A stretch of 64,000 nt of DNA, taken from positions 124,001 to 188,000 of the forward strand of contig NZ_UIDD01000008.1 in assembly GCF_900497695.1 (NCBI RefSeq), in the 5' to 3' direction. Shown in pieces: positions 26,074 to 35,359 of the stretch (its first letter is position 1; each line of letters starts with the position of its first letter). This DNA is from Pseudomonas wadenswilerensis. GTDB taxonomy: Bacteria > Pseudomonadota > Gammaproteobacteria > Pseudomonadales > Pseudomonadaceae. The translations under genes and the position numbers were made by a program. The notes beneath the pieces are model-generated. The model had not been told where the DNA came from, did no database searches, and saw nothing but the letters and a program-made list of their open reading frames with translations.

Positions 26074-26493
26074 GTGATCGCTCAACTACTGATCTGTGCC
26101 AGCGCTGCCATCGCCCTGCTCCTGGGCACTGTGCACCTGGTCTATACCTTCGCCAGCAACAAGTTCCAGCCGCGTGACCCGGCGCTGGGCGAACAGATGC
26201 AAAAAATCTCCCCGGTGATTTCCCGGCAGACGACGGTGTGGCGTGCCTGGGTGGGTTTCAATGCCAGCCATAGCCTGGGCGCCATGCTGTTCGGCCTGGT
26301 GTATGGCTACCTGGCCCTGGCAGCACCGCAGGCGTTGCTGCGTGACGGCTTTCTGCTGGGCCTGGGGGTTGTGTTCCTGGCGAGCATGGCGCTGCTGGCG
26401 CGGCGCTACTGGTTCAACATTCCCCTGATCGGCATCAGCCTTGCGCTGCTGCTGTTTGTTGGCGCCGTCATGCTTCAGGCCCTGCCGCTATGA
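26074..26493 (+). CDS. Small inner-membrane protein of unknown function
   Basis: A 139-residue hydrophobic protein with about four predicted membrane segments (LLICASAAIALLLGTVHLVYTF, ASHSLGAMLFGLVYGYLAL, GFLLGLGVVFLASMALL and PLIGISLALLLFVGAVM). I start at the GTG at 26074, with AAAGGA 6 nt upstream. A longer open frame exists upstream but lies over the DUF4132 gene and the terminator. The LICASAAIALLLGTVHLVYTFASNKFQPRD region resembles conserved proteobacterial LIC-type proteins without known function. It overlaps the next gene by 4 bp. Confidence 0.8.
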   Translation: MIAQLLICASAAIALLLGTVHLVYTFASNKFQPRDPALGEQMQKISPVISRQTTVWRAWVGFNASHSLGAMLFGLVYGYLALAAPQALLRDGFLLGLGVVFLASMALLARRYWFNIPLIGISLALLLFVGAVMLQALPL

Positions 26494-26915
26494 GGCTGTT
26501 GCTGCTGGGTTTGATGCTGATCGGCACGGTTTGCGTGGCCGATGATGAAGACTATCCGGACCCGCTCTACGGCTTTGTGGTCGGGCCTTATGCACTGGTC
26601 GGCAAACAACCGGACAACGGCGCCACGTATTCGGGCCGGGCCACCCTGCGCTATCTGGACGGTCAACTGGTGCTGGCGAAGACCATCGACGGCAAGACCC
26701 GGACCGCCATCGGCCAGGTCGAGGTCGCGGCCATTGCCAAGGCCAAAGTGCTGCGTTTCACCTGCCCCGGGCACCGCTCGACCTGCCTGATCCACGGTGA
26801 CCTGGACAACTACGCGCGCTTGACCTGTTACTGGCAGCGCGACGGCGTCGAGCACAAGGAGCCGGGGATGGAAAGCTACTTCCCGACCGCCACCTGGCCG
26901 GAGAATCGCCAATGA
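26490..26915 (+). CDS. Secreted or periplasmic hypothetical protein
   Basis: A 141-residue protein starting with a short signal peptide (MRLLLLGLMLIGTVCVA), predicted to be cleaved before DDEDYPDP. The mature part is beta-rich and holds cysteines in FTCPGHRSTCL and LTCYW that may form disulfides in the periplasm. I do not recognise a family. It starts inside the previous gene (ATGA) and its own stop overlaps the next gene by 4 bp, so the three genes are coupled. Confidence 0.78.
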   Translation: MRLLLLGLMLIGTVCVADDEDYPDPLYGFVVGPYALVGKQPDNGATYSGRATLRYLDGQLVLAKTIDGKTRTAIGQVEVAAIAKAKVLRFTCPGHRSTCLIHGDLDNYARLTCYWQRDGVEHKEPGMESYFPTATWPENRQ

Positions 26916-27961
26916 CAACAGGCATTCAACGCCCGAGCGTGGTGGTGATCGGCGCCGGCATCATCGGTGCCTCGATTGCCTATCACTTGAGCAAGCATGC
27001 CCAGGTGACGGTGATCGACAAGGGCCAAGCAGGCCTGGGCGTCACCTCACAGGCCTTTGGCTGGCTCAACACAACGGCACCACAGCCCGGCGAATTTGCC
27101 CAACTGCGCGGCCTGGCGATTGCCGAGTATCACCGGCTGCAGAACGAGCTGGGCACGGCGCCGATCAACTGGACCGGCGCGCTGTCGTTCAACCAGGCGC
27201 TGTCGCCTGCTGACGGCGTCGAGCCGATCGACCCCGCTCGTGTGCAACAGCTTGAGCCGCATTTCAAAGCGCCCCGGCAGCAGGCGCTGTTTGCGCCGCA
27301 GGAAGGCTCCATCGACCCGCCAGCGATGACCCGTTTGCTGCTGGAGCGCGCCCAGACCAACGGCGCCAACGTGCTGACCGACACCCAGGTGCTGGCCATC
27401 GAATGCCTTGACGGCGCCGTCGCGGCACTCGTTACAACTGGCGGGCTGATTGCCTGCGAGCGTCTGGTACTGGCGGCCGGCACCGAGTGCAAGGCCTTGC
27501 TGCAGCCCTTGGGCGTGACATTACCGCTGCACCCGTCGCCGTCGATCCTGATCCGCCTGCGGGCACACGAGCGACTGGTGCACACCCTGATCGCCAGCAA
27601 CGAACTGGAAATCCGCCAACCGACGCCCGAGCGGGTCCTGGCCGCTGAAGACTACCTTGATGCCGACGGCGAAAACGGCCCCGAGGCTATTGCCCAGCGG
27701 GCGCTGAATACCATTCGGGACAGTTTGCATCGGGGCCAGGAGCTTGAACTGATCAGCACCGAGGTTGGCTGGCGGCCCATGCCGGATGATCGCATTCCGA
27801 TCATCGGGGCCTTGCCCGCTGTCAGCGGGCTGTACCTGGCGGTGATGCATTCGGGCGTGACCCTGGCAGCGGTGGTCGGTCGCCTGGTTGCGCAAGAGCT
27901 GATCGATGGCCAGCTTGCGCCCGAGCTGCGAGGCTGCCGGCCTTCACGCTTCAGCCTGTAG
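26912..27961 (+). CDS. FAD-dependent oxidoreductase (DAO family)
   Basis: A 349-residue D-amino-acid oxidase-like flavoprotein. The dinucleotide-binding start VVVIGAGIIGASIAYHLSK is at residues 10-28, and GVTSQAFGWLN follows. The C-terminal part has GWRPMPDDRIPIIGAL and MHSGVTLAAVVGRLVAQEL, the second FAD-contacting region of DAO/GlpO-type enzymes. It probably oxidises an amine or amino acid in the cytoplasm; the substrate is not predictable. It is translationally coupled (ATGA) to the secreted small protein. Its end overlaps the convergent ampR gene by 11 bp. Confidence 0.9.
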   Translation: MTTGIQRPSVVVIGAGIIGASIAYHLSKHAQVTVIDKGQAGLGVTSQAFGWLNTTAPQPGEFAQLRGLAIAEYHRLQNELGTAPINWTGALSFNQALSPADGVEPIDPARVQQLEPHFKAPRQQALFAPQEGSIDPPAMTRLLLERAQTNGANVLTDTQVLAIECLDGAVAALVTTGGLIACERLVLAAGTECKALLQPLGVTLPLHPSPSILIRLRAHERLVHTLIASNELEIRQPTPERVLAAEDYLDADGENGPEAIAQRALNTIRDSLHRGQELELISTEVGWRPMPDDRIPIIGALPAVSGLYLAVMHSGVTLAAVVGRLVAQELIDGQLAPELRGCRPSRFSL

Positions 27962-28826
27962 CCGCCTTCGACAACCAGCTTTTGAATGCCGTCATCGCCG
28001 GGCTTTCGGCCTTCGACTGCAGGCGCGTCAGCCAGTAACTGCCGGTGCTGATGCCCAGGGCAAACGGCTGGCGAATGGCATCGCTGGCCAGCAACCGTTC
28101 GAACATCAACGGCGGCGCCAGGGCCACCCCGGCGCCTTGCAGGGCCGCGTCCATCATCGCCAGCGACGAATCGAAGACCATGGTCCGCGAAGGCTGCACG
28201 GCACCAGACAGCCCGGCAGCCTGGAACCATTCGGCCCATTCATCGCTGCGGTAGGAGCGCAACAGGGTTTGTTGCAGCAGGTCGGCGGGGGTATGCAACT
28301 GCAGTGCAATCGACGGCACGCACAGTACCGACAGCGGCGCCTCCAGCAGCGGCTGCGCATCGATGCCATGCCAGGCGCCGGTACCGAAGCGAATGGCGTA
28401 ATCCAGGCCTTCAGCGGCGACATCGACGCGGTTGTTGTTGGTCGACAGGCGCAAATCGATAAACGGGTGCAGGGCCTGGAACTCGGGCAGGCGCGGCAGC
28501 AGCCAGCCAACGGCAAAGGTGCCCACCGCACCCACGGTCAGCACCTCGCGGTAGTGGCCGCCGTCGAAGCAGTCGAGGGTCTGGGCGATGCGGTCGAAGC
28601 ATTCGCGCAGCACCGGCAGCAAGGTCTCGCCTTCGCTGGTGAGCATCAGCCCGCGTGGCAGGCGCTTGAACAGGGTGACCTTGAGCTGGGCTTCGAGGCT
28701 CTTGACCTGATGGCTGACCGCCGCCTGGGTCACGCACAGCTCGATGGCCGCGCGGGTAAAACTAAGGTGCCGGGCCGAAGCCTCGAACGCCCGCAGGGCG
28801 TTCAGGGGCAGGTGCGGTCGGATCAT
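27951..28826 (-). CDS. ampR: AmpR-type LysR regulator of the beta-lactamase gene
   Basis: A 291-residue LysR regulator whose N-terminus (MIRPHLPLNALRAFEASARHLSFTRAAIEL) is very close to that of AmpR. The helix-turn-helix runs through VTQAAVSHQVKSLE. The effector domain is of the type that binds cell-wall muropeptides or UDP-MurNAc-pentapeptide. I start at 28826 rather than at an ATG 12 nt upstream, because this gives the canonical AmpR start. It is divergent from ampC across 131 bp that carries a probable AmpR box, so it should repress or induce ampC according to peptidoglycan recycling. Confidence 0.9.
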   Translation of the reverse strand: MIRPHLPLNALRAFEASARHLSFTRAAIELCVTQAAVSHQVKSLEAQLKVTLFKRLPRGLMLTSEGETLLPVLRECFDRIAQTLDCFDGGHYREVLTVGAVGTFAVGWLLPRLPEFQALHPFIDLRLSTNNNRVDVAAEGLDYAIRFGTGAWHGIDAQPLLEAPLSVLCVPSIALQLHTPADLLQQTLLRSYRSDEWAEWFQAAGLSGAVQPSRTMVFDSSLAMMDAALQGAGVALAPPLMFERLLASDAIRQPFALGISTGSYWLTRLQSKAESPAMTAFKSWLSKAATG

Positions 28827-28850
28827 GCAGACTCCCAAATTTTTCTAATG

Positions 28851-28865
28851 GCTGCTGCGAAATAT
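28851..28865. promoter_or_regulatory. Probable AmpR-binding site
   Basis: GCTGCTGCGAAATAT in the ampR-ampC intergenic region resembles the TCTGCTGCTAAATTT box known for enterobacterial AmpR. It lies roughly midway between the divergent start codons, as expected. Confidence 0.5.
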
Positions 28866-28957
28866 CATCGTTTGTGCAACCTGCGCAAAGCGCCTAGATT
28901 GGCGCTCCCTGCTGCAGCCAGGCTCACAACAGTCCACTTATGGAAAGGTTGCCGATC

Positions 28958-30112
28958 ATGCACCAAACAACCAACCTCAAGCCAGGGATTCTGGCCTCCC
29001 TTGCCCTTTGCCTGGTCGCTGGGCAAAGTTTTGCCGAGACGCCGCTGGAATCAACAGTGAGCGGCGCCATCCGCCCGCTGATGCAGCAACAGGCGATCCC
29101 CGGCATGGCCGTGGCCATCAGCGTCGATGGCCAACAGCACTATTTTAACTACGGGGTAGCGTCGAAACAAAACGGCCAGGCGGTGAACGCCGACACCCTG
29201 TTCGAGATCGGTTCGCTGAGCAAGACCTTCACCGCCACCCTCGCAGGCTTTGCCCAGGCCAGTGGCAAGCTGAGCCTCGGCGACCCGGCCAGCAAGCACT
29301 GGCCGGCGCTCAAAGGCACGGCATTCGATGGCATCACCCTGCTCAACCTCGGCACCTACAGCGCCGGCGGCCTGCCCCTGCAGTTCCCGGATGAGATCAA
29401 GGGCGAGGCCGACCTGCCCGGTTACTACGGTCACTGGAAAGCCGACTACGCCCCTGGCACCCACCGGTTGTATTCCAACCCCAGCCTTGGCCTGTTCGGC
29501 TACCTCGCGGCCAAAAGCCTGGGTACGCCGTTTGCCGAGTTGATGGAAAAACAGCTGCTACCGCAACTGGGCCTGCAGCACAGCTACCTGCAGGTGCCTG
29601 CCGCGCAGATGGGCAACTACGCCCAGGGTTACAACAAGCAGGATCAACCCGTGCGCGTCGGCCCCGGGCCGCTGGATGCCGAAGCCTATGGTTTGAAAGT
29701 GACGGCTGTGGACCTCTTGCATTACCTGGACCTGAACATCCAGCCGCAAAGCCTGAGCAAACCGCTGCAGCGGGCCATCGCCACGACGCAGACCGGCTAT
29801 TACCAGGTCGGTGAAATGACCCAGGGCCTGGGTTGGGAGCAGTATGCCTACCCGGTTAGCCTTGAGCAGTTGCAGGCCGGCAATGCGCCGTCGATGGTGC
29901 TGGAGCCGCAACCTGTGACCTGGTTGAAACCGGCGCGGCCGCTGCCGGCCGACACCCTGTTGAACAAAACCGGTTCGACCGATGGTTTTGGTGCCTACGT
30001 GGCGTTTGTGCCGTCAAAACGCATTGCCATCGTGTTGCTGGCGAACAAGAACTACCCGATTGCCGAGCGGGTGAAGGTGGCGCATCGGATCCTCACGGCT
30101 TTGGATCAGTAG
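28958..30112 (+). CDS. ampC: Class C beta-lactamase AmpC
   Basis: A 384-residue periplasmic class C beta-lactamase. A signal peptide (ILASLALCLVAGQSFA) ends around residue 26. The catalytic SLSK motif is at 86-89, the YSN motif lies in HRLYSNPSLG, and the KTG triad in LLNKTGSTDGFGAY. The length is standard for chromosomal AmpC. I start at 28958, preceded by AAGG, although an in-frame ATG 18 nt upstream exists. The divergent ampR-type gene implies induction by beta-lactams through muropeptide signalling. Whether expression is high enough for resistance cannot be judged from sequence. Confidence 0.95.
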   Translation: MHQTTNLKPGILASLALCLVAGQSFAETPLESTVSGAIRPLMQQQAIPGMAVAISVDGQQHYFNYGVASKQNGQAVNADTLFEIGSLSKTFTATLAGFAQASGKLSLGDPASKHWPALKGTAFDGITLLNLGTYSAGGLPLQFPDEIKGEADLPGYYGHWKADYAPGTHRLYSNPSLGLFGYLAAKSLGTPFAELMEKQLLPQLGLQHSYLQVPAAQMGNYAQGYNKQDQPVRVGPGPLDAEAYGLKVTAVDLLHYLDLNIQPQSLSKPLQRAIATTQTGYYQVGEMTQGLGWEQYAYPVSLEQLQAGNAPSMVLEPQPVTWLKPARPLPADTLLNKTGSTDGFGAYVAFVPSKRIAIVLLANKNYPIAERVKVAHRILTALDQ

Positions 30113-30147
30113 AATCGCGGGGCAAGTCGAGGCGTCGCACCGCCGCT

Positions 30148-30290
30148 CCCACAGTGGATTTGTGTACGCCGGACCTGTGGGAGCTGGCTTGCCAGCGATG
30201 AAGCCGGTGCAGCCAGCACATCCAGCGTTGCCTGAATTGCGACCGCTGCGCGCTCGATCGCCGGCAAGTCCGGCTCCCACAGGCCCGACG
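30148..30290. repeat. REP cluster downstream of ampC
   Basis: Three REP-type cores with alternating orientation fill most of the 196 bp between ampC and the GST gene: CCGCTCCCACAG, TGTGGGAGCTGGCTTGCCAGCGAT and ATCGCCGGCAAGTCCGGCTCCCAC. The rest of the gap shows no coding signal. Confidence 0.75.
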
Positions 30291-30308
30291 CAATGTTTAA
30301 AGTTGACC

Positions 30309-30935
30309 TCAAGGCAAACCGTTGCGCCCATGCAAGCGATAGCCTTCACGTTCGTTCAGGCGATCGTAGTAAGCCTCGACCGCCGGCAGCGCCGGACGCT
30401 CCAGCGGGGTCTGCAGCCAGCGGTTGACCGACAGGCCGATGGGAATGTCGGCCAGGGAGAAGTCCGCGCCACTCACATAGGCTCCGGTACGCTCCAGCTG
30501 ACGCTCAAGGATGGTCATGTTGCGCGCCCAGTTGCGACAACCCGCCGCCAGCGCTTCAGGGTCCTGGTGGGTCGGCGCCTTGCGCACCAGCGAGACAAAG
30601 GCATAGCTCCACGCGCCATTGAGGTCGGTAGCCTGCCAGTCCATCCATTGATCGACCCGCGCCCGCGCCTTCGGTTCAGCCGGGTACATCTGCTGGCCGC
30701 CGTACTGCGAAACCAGGTAACGGATGATGCTGTTGGACTCCCACAGCACAAAATCGCCGTCCTGAATCACCGGCACCATGGCATTCGGATTCAACGCAAG
30801 GAACGCCTCCTCCGCGGTCGAGCGAAAGCCCGAGCCCCAGTCTTCGCGCGCGAACGGCAGCTGCAATTCGGCGCAGGTCCACAGCACCTTGCGCACGTTG
30901 ATCGATGAAGCCTTGCCCAGTATCCGTAGCATCAT
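30309..30935 (-). CDS. Glutathione S-transferase family protein
   Basis: A 208-residue GST. The thioredoxin-like N-terminal domain begins [18 protein letters not shown], with the Ser/Asn region that would activate glutathione, and contains the conserved [21 protein letters not shown] stretch with the cis-proline and the ESN/S glutathione contact. The helical C-terminal domain includes FSLADIPIG, the N-capping box. It abuts the LuxR-type gene: the LuxR stop is at 30936-30938 and the GST ATG ends at 30933. The two are therefore probably co-transcribed. AGGAG precedes the ATG. Confidence 0.92.
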   Translation of the reverse strand: MMLRILGKASSINVRKVLWTCAELQLPFAREDWGSGFRSTAEEAFLALNPNAMVPVIQDGDFVLWESNSIIRYLVSQYGGQQMYPAEPKARARVDQWMDWQATDLNGAWSYAFVSLVRKAPTHQDPEALAAGCRNWARNMTILERQLERTGAYVSGADFSLADIPIGLSVNRWLQTPLERPALPAVEAYYDRLNEREGYRLHGRNGLP

Positions 30936-31727
30936 TCACTCCTGATGGTGGTGTTGTCCCAGGTGTTGCAAGAACAGGCTGAACAGCTCCGATTGGGACG
31001 ACACCCCAAGCTTGCTGTACAGGTTGCGGCGATGCACCTTGACCGTCTCCTGGGAGATGTCCAGGCGCTTGGCGATGGCCTTGCTGGAGTTGCCGCGCAG
31101 CACCAGGCGGGCCGTTTCCAGTTCGCGGGCCGACAGGGTGTCGCTGCCAAAATGCTCCAGGGCACGCTCGACCGGGGTCGAATGCTCGCTGACCTGCTGT
31201 GGATGCTGCTGTTGCCAGTGCTGGCGCATCAGGGCCAGCAGCCACGGCGCCAGCAGGGTCAGCTGGCCGATGGTCGCCGTCTGGTAACGCTGGTTGGCAC
31301 CCAACGAAATGGCCAGGACCTTGCCCGGTTCGAGGTTGAGGATCAGCTGCAGCTCGTCCTCGCCGACCAGGGCGCGAAAGTAGTTGTTGAAGTAGTCGCT
31401 CTTGCGAAACTCGTCCGGCGCCACCTCTTCCATGCGGTACACGCCATCGGCCAGGCCGTCGCGCATGGCCTGGATAAACGGGTCGAGCAGGTACAGGCCG
31501 CCCAGGTACAGTGGCGCCGCCGCAGGCGCATCGCGAAAGCCACGGTCGAATTCCTCCAGCACCCGCGGCGCACCGTCGCGCTCCACCAGCAAGGCCAGGG
31601 CAGTGTCGCAAGGCACCAGTTGATCGAGCAGCACGATCAACTGGTGCCAGAACCCCGGCCTGCCCAGCTGGTCGATGACCCGGGCCAGGGCGTGGTGATG
31701 GGCGGCGGCTTCGAATAGCAGGTTCAC
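30936..31727 (-). CDS. LuxR-family transcriptional regulator
   Basis: A 263-residue protein with a C-terminal LuxR/GerE helix-turn-helix: LSARELETARLVLRGNSSKAIAKRL, then ISQETVKVHRRNLYSKLGV, around residues 195-245. The N-terminal 190 residues lack a response-regulator acceptor and do not clearly match an acyl-homoserine-lactone domain, so the signal is unknown. It lies upstream of and adjacent to the GST gene on the same strand and is divergent from the DmpA-type peptidase, either of which may be its target. Confidence 0.88.
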   Translation of the reverse strand: MNLLFEAAAHHHALARVIDQLGRPGFWHQLIVLLDQLVPCDTALALLVERDGAPRVLEEFDRGFRDAPAAAPLYLGGLYLLDPFIQAMRDGLADGVYRMEEVAPDEFRKSDYFNNYFRALVGEDELQLILNLEPGKVLAISLGANQRYQTATIGQLTLLAPWLLALMRQHWQQQHPQQVSEHSTPVERALEHFGSDTLSARELETARLVLRGNSSKAIAKRLDISQETVKVHRRNLYSKLGVSSQSELFSLFLQHLGQHHHQE

Positions 31728-31893
31728 CGGTAACTCCTAGGGGGTAACGATTGGGGGGAATCGCCAGCGGCAGGTCGAGTTCCTAGACTCTGCACACCGG
31801 CACGCAGTATTGCCGTTGCCCGAGTACTTGTCATGCTGTGCGAGCAACGGCCATTGCGGGCCCTTCAAACCTTCCTACAGGAGCTGTGAATCA

Positions 31894-33012
31894 ATGCGTG
31901 TACGTGATCTGGGCATTCGTATCGGCGTGGGCACCCCTGGCGCGTTCAACGCCATCACCGATGTGCCGGGCGTGCGTGTCGGCCATCACACCGTGCAGCG
32001 CGGCAGCGGCGACAACGCGGTCAATACCGGGGTCACGGTGATCGAGCCTCGGGCCCAGGCCGCCAGCCTGCAGCCGTGCTTTGCCGGCGTGCACGTACTC
32101 AACGGCAATGGCGATGCCACTGGCCTTGAGTGGATTCGCGAGGCCGGCTTGCTGACCACGCCGATTGCCTACACCAACACCCACAGCGTCGGTGTGGTCC
32201 GCGATGCGCTGGTGGCGGCCGAGCGCGAGATGGGCAAGGCGCGCACCTACTGGTGCATGCCCACGGTACTGGAAACCTACGACGGCGTGCTCAACGACAT
32301 CTGGGGTCAGCATGTCACTGCCGAGCATGTCCACGCGGCGCTTGCCGCTGCGCAATCGGGGCCGGTGGCTGAAGGTTGCGTCGGCGGCGGCACCGGGATG
32401 ATCTGCCACGAATTCAAGGGCGGTATCGGTAGCGCTTCGCGGGTACTGGACAGCGCGGCCGGCGGCTGGACCGTCGGCGTGCTGGTGCAGGCCAACTACG
32501 GTGTGCGCGGCGCCTTGCGGGTAGCCGGCTACCCGGTCGGCCAGGTGCTGGGTGCAGTGCATTCGCCCTTTAGCGCACCGCGCAACGTCGGCGAGCCGGG
32601 CATGGGTTCGATCGTCATCACCCTGGCCACCGACGCGCCGCTGCTGCCGCACCAGTGCACGCGCCTGGCGCAACGGGCCAGTGTCGGGCTGGCACGGGTC
32701 GGCGGCGGCACCGAAGACTCCAGTGGCGACATCTTCATCGCTTTCTCGACCGGCAACAGCCTGCCGGCGGCCAACTTTGGCCACCCGGGGCCGCCGACCA
32801 GCACGGTGCAGATGGTCAACAACGATCATATCTCGGCGCTGTTCAGCGCGGCGGCCGATGCCGTGGAGGAAGCCATCGTCAATGCCCTGCTGGCGGCCAC
32901 CGACCTCGAAGCCCATGGCAGCAAGGTACTGGCACTCAAACCCGAGCAGTTGCTCGATGCCCTGCAGGCCGTCGGCTGGCGAGCCGCCCCAGGTGTTGCC
33001 GACAAGGCCTGA
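31894..33012 (+). CDS. DmpA/P1-family N-terminal nucleophile aminopeptidase
   Basis: A 372-residue P1-family peptidase of the DmpA type. These proteins self-cleave before a serine that becomes the nucleophile of an amino- or beta-peptidase. The likely cleavage point is the Gly-Ser in EPGMGSIVITLATDAPL, near residue 236. Other family segments are ITDVPGVRVGHHTV, NTGVTVI and GGTGMICHEFKGGIGSASR. AGGAG at a spacing of about 12 precedes the ATG at 31894; a longer in-frame start upstream has no such site. No signal peptide is visible. The LuxR-type gene is divergent. Confidence 0.9.
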   Translation: MRVRDLGIRIGVGTPGAFNAITDVPGVRVGHHTVQRGSGDNAVNTGVTVIEPRAQAASLQPCFAGVHVLNGNGDATGLEWIREAGLLTTPIAYTNTHSVGVVRDALVAAEREMGKARTYWCMPTVLETYDGVLNDIWGQHVTAEHVHAALAAAQSGPVAEGCVGGGTGMICHEFKGGIGSASRVLDSAAGGWTVGVLVQANYGVRGALRVAGYPVGQVLGAVHSPFSAPRNVGEPGMGSIVITLATDAPLLPHQCTRLAQRASVGLARVGGGTEDSSGDIFIAFSTGNSLPAANFGHPGPPTSTVQMVNNDHISALFSAAADAVEEAIVNALLAATDLEAHGSKVLALKPEQLLDALQAVGWRAAPGVADKA

Positions 33013-33098
33013 CAGCGAAAGGCACTCGTTGCTGCGACAATTTGTCGGTATGGTGGTGTTCTGAAGATGGACGTTTACCCGCTCACAGGAAACCCAGA

Positions 33099-34472
33099 AT
33101 GCCCCAACGTGAAGTTATCAATGCATCTGTCAGCCCAAAAGGCAGCCTGGAAACACTGTCTCAACGTGAAGTACAGCAACTGAGTGAAGCCGGTTCCGGC
33201 AGCCTGTACACCCTGTTCCGCCAGTGCGCGCTGGCAATCCTCAACACCGGCGCGCACGTCGACAACGCCAAGACCATCCTCGAAGCCTACAAAGACTTCG
33301 AGGTGCGCATTCACCAGCAGGACCGTGGCGTGCGCCTGGAACTGCTGAACGCACCGGCTGATGCCTTCGTCGATGGCGAAATGATCGCCAGCACCCGTGA
33401 AATGCTCTTCAGCGCCCTGCGCGATATCGTCTACACCGAAAGCGAACTGGCCAGCCAGCGCATCGACCTGGAAAGCTCCCAGGGCATCACCGACTACGTC
33501 TTCCACCTGCTGCGCAATGCCCGCACCCTGCGCCCGGGCGTCGAGCCAAAAATGGTGGTGTGCTGGGGCGGCCACTCGATCAGCACCGAGGAATACCAGT
33601 ACACCAAGAAGGTCGGCCACGAGCTGGGCCTGCGCAAGCTGGACGTCTGCACCGGCTGCGGCCCGGGCGTGATGAAGGGCCCGATGAAGGGCGCGACCAT
33701 CGCCCATGCCAAGCAGCGCATGAGCGGCAGCCGCTACCTGGGCCTGACCGAGCCGGGCATCATCGCCGCCGAAGCGCCCAACCCGATCGTCAACGAACTG
33801 GTGATCCTGCCGGACATCGAAAAACGCCTGGAAGCCTTCGTACGCGTCGGCCACGGTATCATCATCTTCCCCGGTGGCGCCGGTACCGCCGAAGAGTTCC
33901 TCTACCTGCTCGGCATCCTCATGCACCCGGACAACCGCGGCCTGCCGTTCCCGGTGATCCTCACCGGGCCGAAAAGCGCCGCGCCGTACCTGCAGCAGCT
34001 GCATGCGTTCGTGCGTGCCACCCTCGGCGAGAAGGCCCAGGAGCACTACCAGATCATCATCGACGACCCGGCCGAAGTGGCTCGGCAGATGGTTGACGGG
34101 CTCAAGGAGGTCAAGCAGTTCCGCCGCGAACGCAACGACGCCTTCCACTTCAACTGGCTGCTGAAGATCGAAGAAGGCTTCCAGCGCCCCTTCGACCCGA
34201 CCCACGAAAACATGACCGGGCTCAAGCTCAGCCGCGAGCTGCCGCCGCACGAACTGGCCGCCAACCTGCGCCGGGCGTTTTCCGGGATTGTCGCCGGCAA
34301 CGTCAAGGACAAGGGTATCCGCCTGATCGAAGAGAAAGGCCCGTACGAAATCAAGGGTGACAGCGCCGTGCTCGAACCCCTCGGCCACCTGCTGCAGGCG
34401 TTCGTCGACCAGCACCGGATGAAGCTGCCGGGCGGTGCCGAATACGTGCCCTGCTACCGCGTCGTGAGCTGA
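33099..34472 (+). CDS. ppnN: Nucleotide 5'-monophosphate nucleosidase PpnN (LOG family)
   Basis: A 457-residue protein matching the length and layout of PpnN, which splits purine and pyrimidine nucleoside monophosphates to base and ribose 5-phosphate and is tuned by (p)ppGpp in E. coli. The LOG-family catalytic core is visible as CTGCGPGVMKGPMKGA and FPGGAGTAEEFLYLLGI, around residues 185-275. The N- and C-terminal extensions specific to PpnN are present. AGGA lies 8 nt before the ATG at 33099; an open frame upstream of that is not needed. A perfect terminator-like hairpin follows the stop. Confidence 0.93.
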   Translation: MPQREVINASVSPKGSLETLSQREVQQLSEAGSGSLYTLFRQCALAILNTGAHVDNAKTILEAYKDFEVRIHQQDRGVRLELLNAPADAFVDGEMIASTREMLFSALRDIVYTESELASQRIDLESSQGITDYVFHLLRNARTLRPGVEPKMVVCWGGHSISTEEYQYTKKVGHELGLRKLDVCTGCGPGVMKGPMKGATIAHAKQRMSGSRYLGLTEPGIIAAEAPNPIVNELVILPDIEKRLEAFVRVGHGIIIFPGGAGTAEEFLYLLGILMHPDNRGLPFPVILTGPKSAAPYLQQLHAFVRATLGEKAQEHYQIIIDDPAEVARQMVDGLKEVKQFRRERNDAFHFNWLLKIEEGFQRPFDPTHENMTGLKLSRELPPHELAANLRRAFSGIVAGNVKDKGIRLIEEKGPYEIKGDSAVLEPLGHLLQAFVDQHRMKLPGGAEYVPCYRVVS

Positions 34473-34490
34473 TTCAAGCCCCTCCCCCGC

Positions 34491-34515
34491 TTGCGGGCAC
34501 AGCCAGTGCCCGCAA
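34491..34515 (+). terminator. Terminator-like hairpin after ppnN
   Basis: TTGCGGGCAC-AGCCA-GTGCCCGCAA is a perfect 10-bp stem with a 5-nt loop, beginning 18 bp after the ppnN stop and followed by CATTTGCTGCTATTTT. The T-rich tail is interrupted. Confidence 0.6.
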
Positions 34516-34654
34516 CATTTGCTGCTATTTTCCTACCCCCTTCAGTGAACCTGCCTGCAGAAATATGGTCTTTCAGCTGGCGGCCTGCGCGCACGCCGAC
34601 TCTTCACCGGCCCAGTCATCGGGCTTTTATTGTTTATTTCACGCGAAGACCATC

Positions 34655-35341
34655 ATGCCTATCTCTCGTCCTGTTTCTGCGGCGCCCGCGCTGTTTTCCT
34701 CCTGCACCCCGGGCGCGCGCCGCCTGCTGAGCGGTAGCCTGATAGGCGCCCTGCTGGTCCTTGCCCACCCGCTGCACGCCGAAGAAACCGCGCCCAGCAG
34801 CGAACGCTGGGTCAGCGACAGCCTGACCACCTACGTGCGCAGCGGCCCCACCGATGGCCACCGCATTGTTGGCAACCTCAAGTCCGGGCAAAAGGTCACC
34901 TTGCTGACCACTCAGGGCAACTACAGCCAGGTGCGCGGCGAGTCCGGAGACACCGTGTGGATCACCAGCAGCGACCTGCAGGCCGTGCCCGGCCAGGCCG
35001 AACGCCTGCCGCAACTGACCGGGCAGGTGACCCAGCTCAGCGAGCAGTTGAAGACCATCGACGACAGCTGGAAAACCCGCGTGCAAGGCATGCAGGAGAC
35101 GCTTGATTCGCGCAAGGCGCTGATCGACGAGCTGGAAGCACGCAACAAGGCGCTGAATGCCGAGCTCGGCGATACCCAGTCGGAACTGCGCAGCACCCAG
35201 GCGCGTCTGGGTGACGAGAACAAGCAGGTGCTGATGCGCTATATGGTCTACGGCGGCGGCATCGCCGGTGCCGGCCTGCTCGCTGGCTTGATCCTGCCGG
35301 CCTTGAGCCGTGGGCGCAAACGCAACGATCGGTGGTTCTGA
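34655..35341 (+). CDS. Bacterial SH3-domain membrane protein (TIGR04211-like)
   Basis: A 228-residue envelope protein. An N-terminal signal segment (LLSGSLIGALLVLAHPLHA) is followed by a bacterial SH3 domain (WVSDSLTTYVRSGPTDGHRIVGNLKSGQ). A long coiled coil (residues about 110-190, rich in L, E, Q) leads to a C-terminal membrane anchor (GGGIAGAGLLAGLILPAL) with a basic tail. This matches the conserved proteobacterial SH3-domain family whose role is unassigned. I start at 34655, the ATG just before the signal segment; the longer open frame upstream overlaps the ppnN terminator region. Confidence 0.87.
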   Translation: MPISRPVSAAPALFSSCTPGARRLLSGSLIGALLVLAHPLHAEETAPSSERWVSDSLTTYVRSGPTDGHRIVGNLKSGQKVTLLTTQGNYSQVRGESGDTVWITSSDLQAVPGQAERLPQLTGQVTQLSEQLKTIDDSWKTRVQGMQETLDSRKALIDELEARNKALNAELGDTQSELRSTQARLGDENKQVLMRYMVYGGGIAGAGLLAGLILPALSRGRKRNDRWF

Positions 35342-35359
35342 GGGATAGTCCTGGGACGC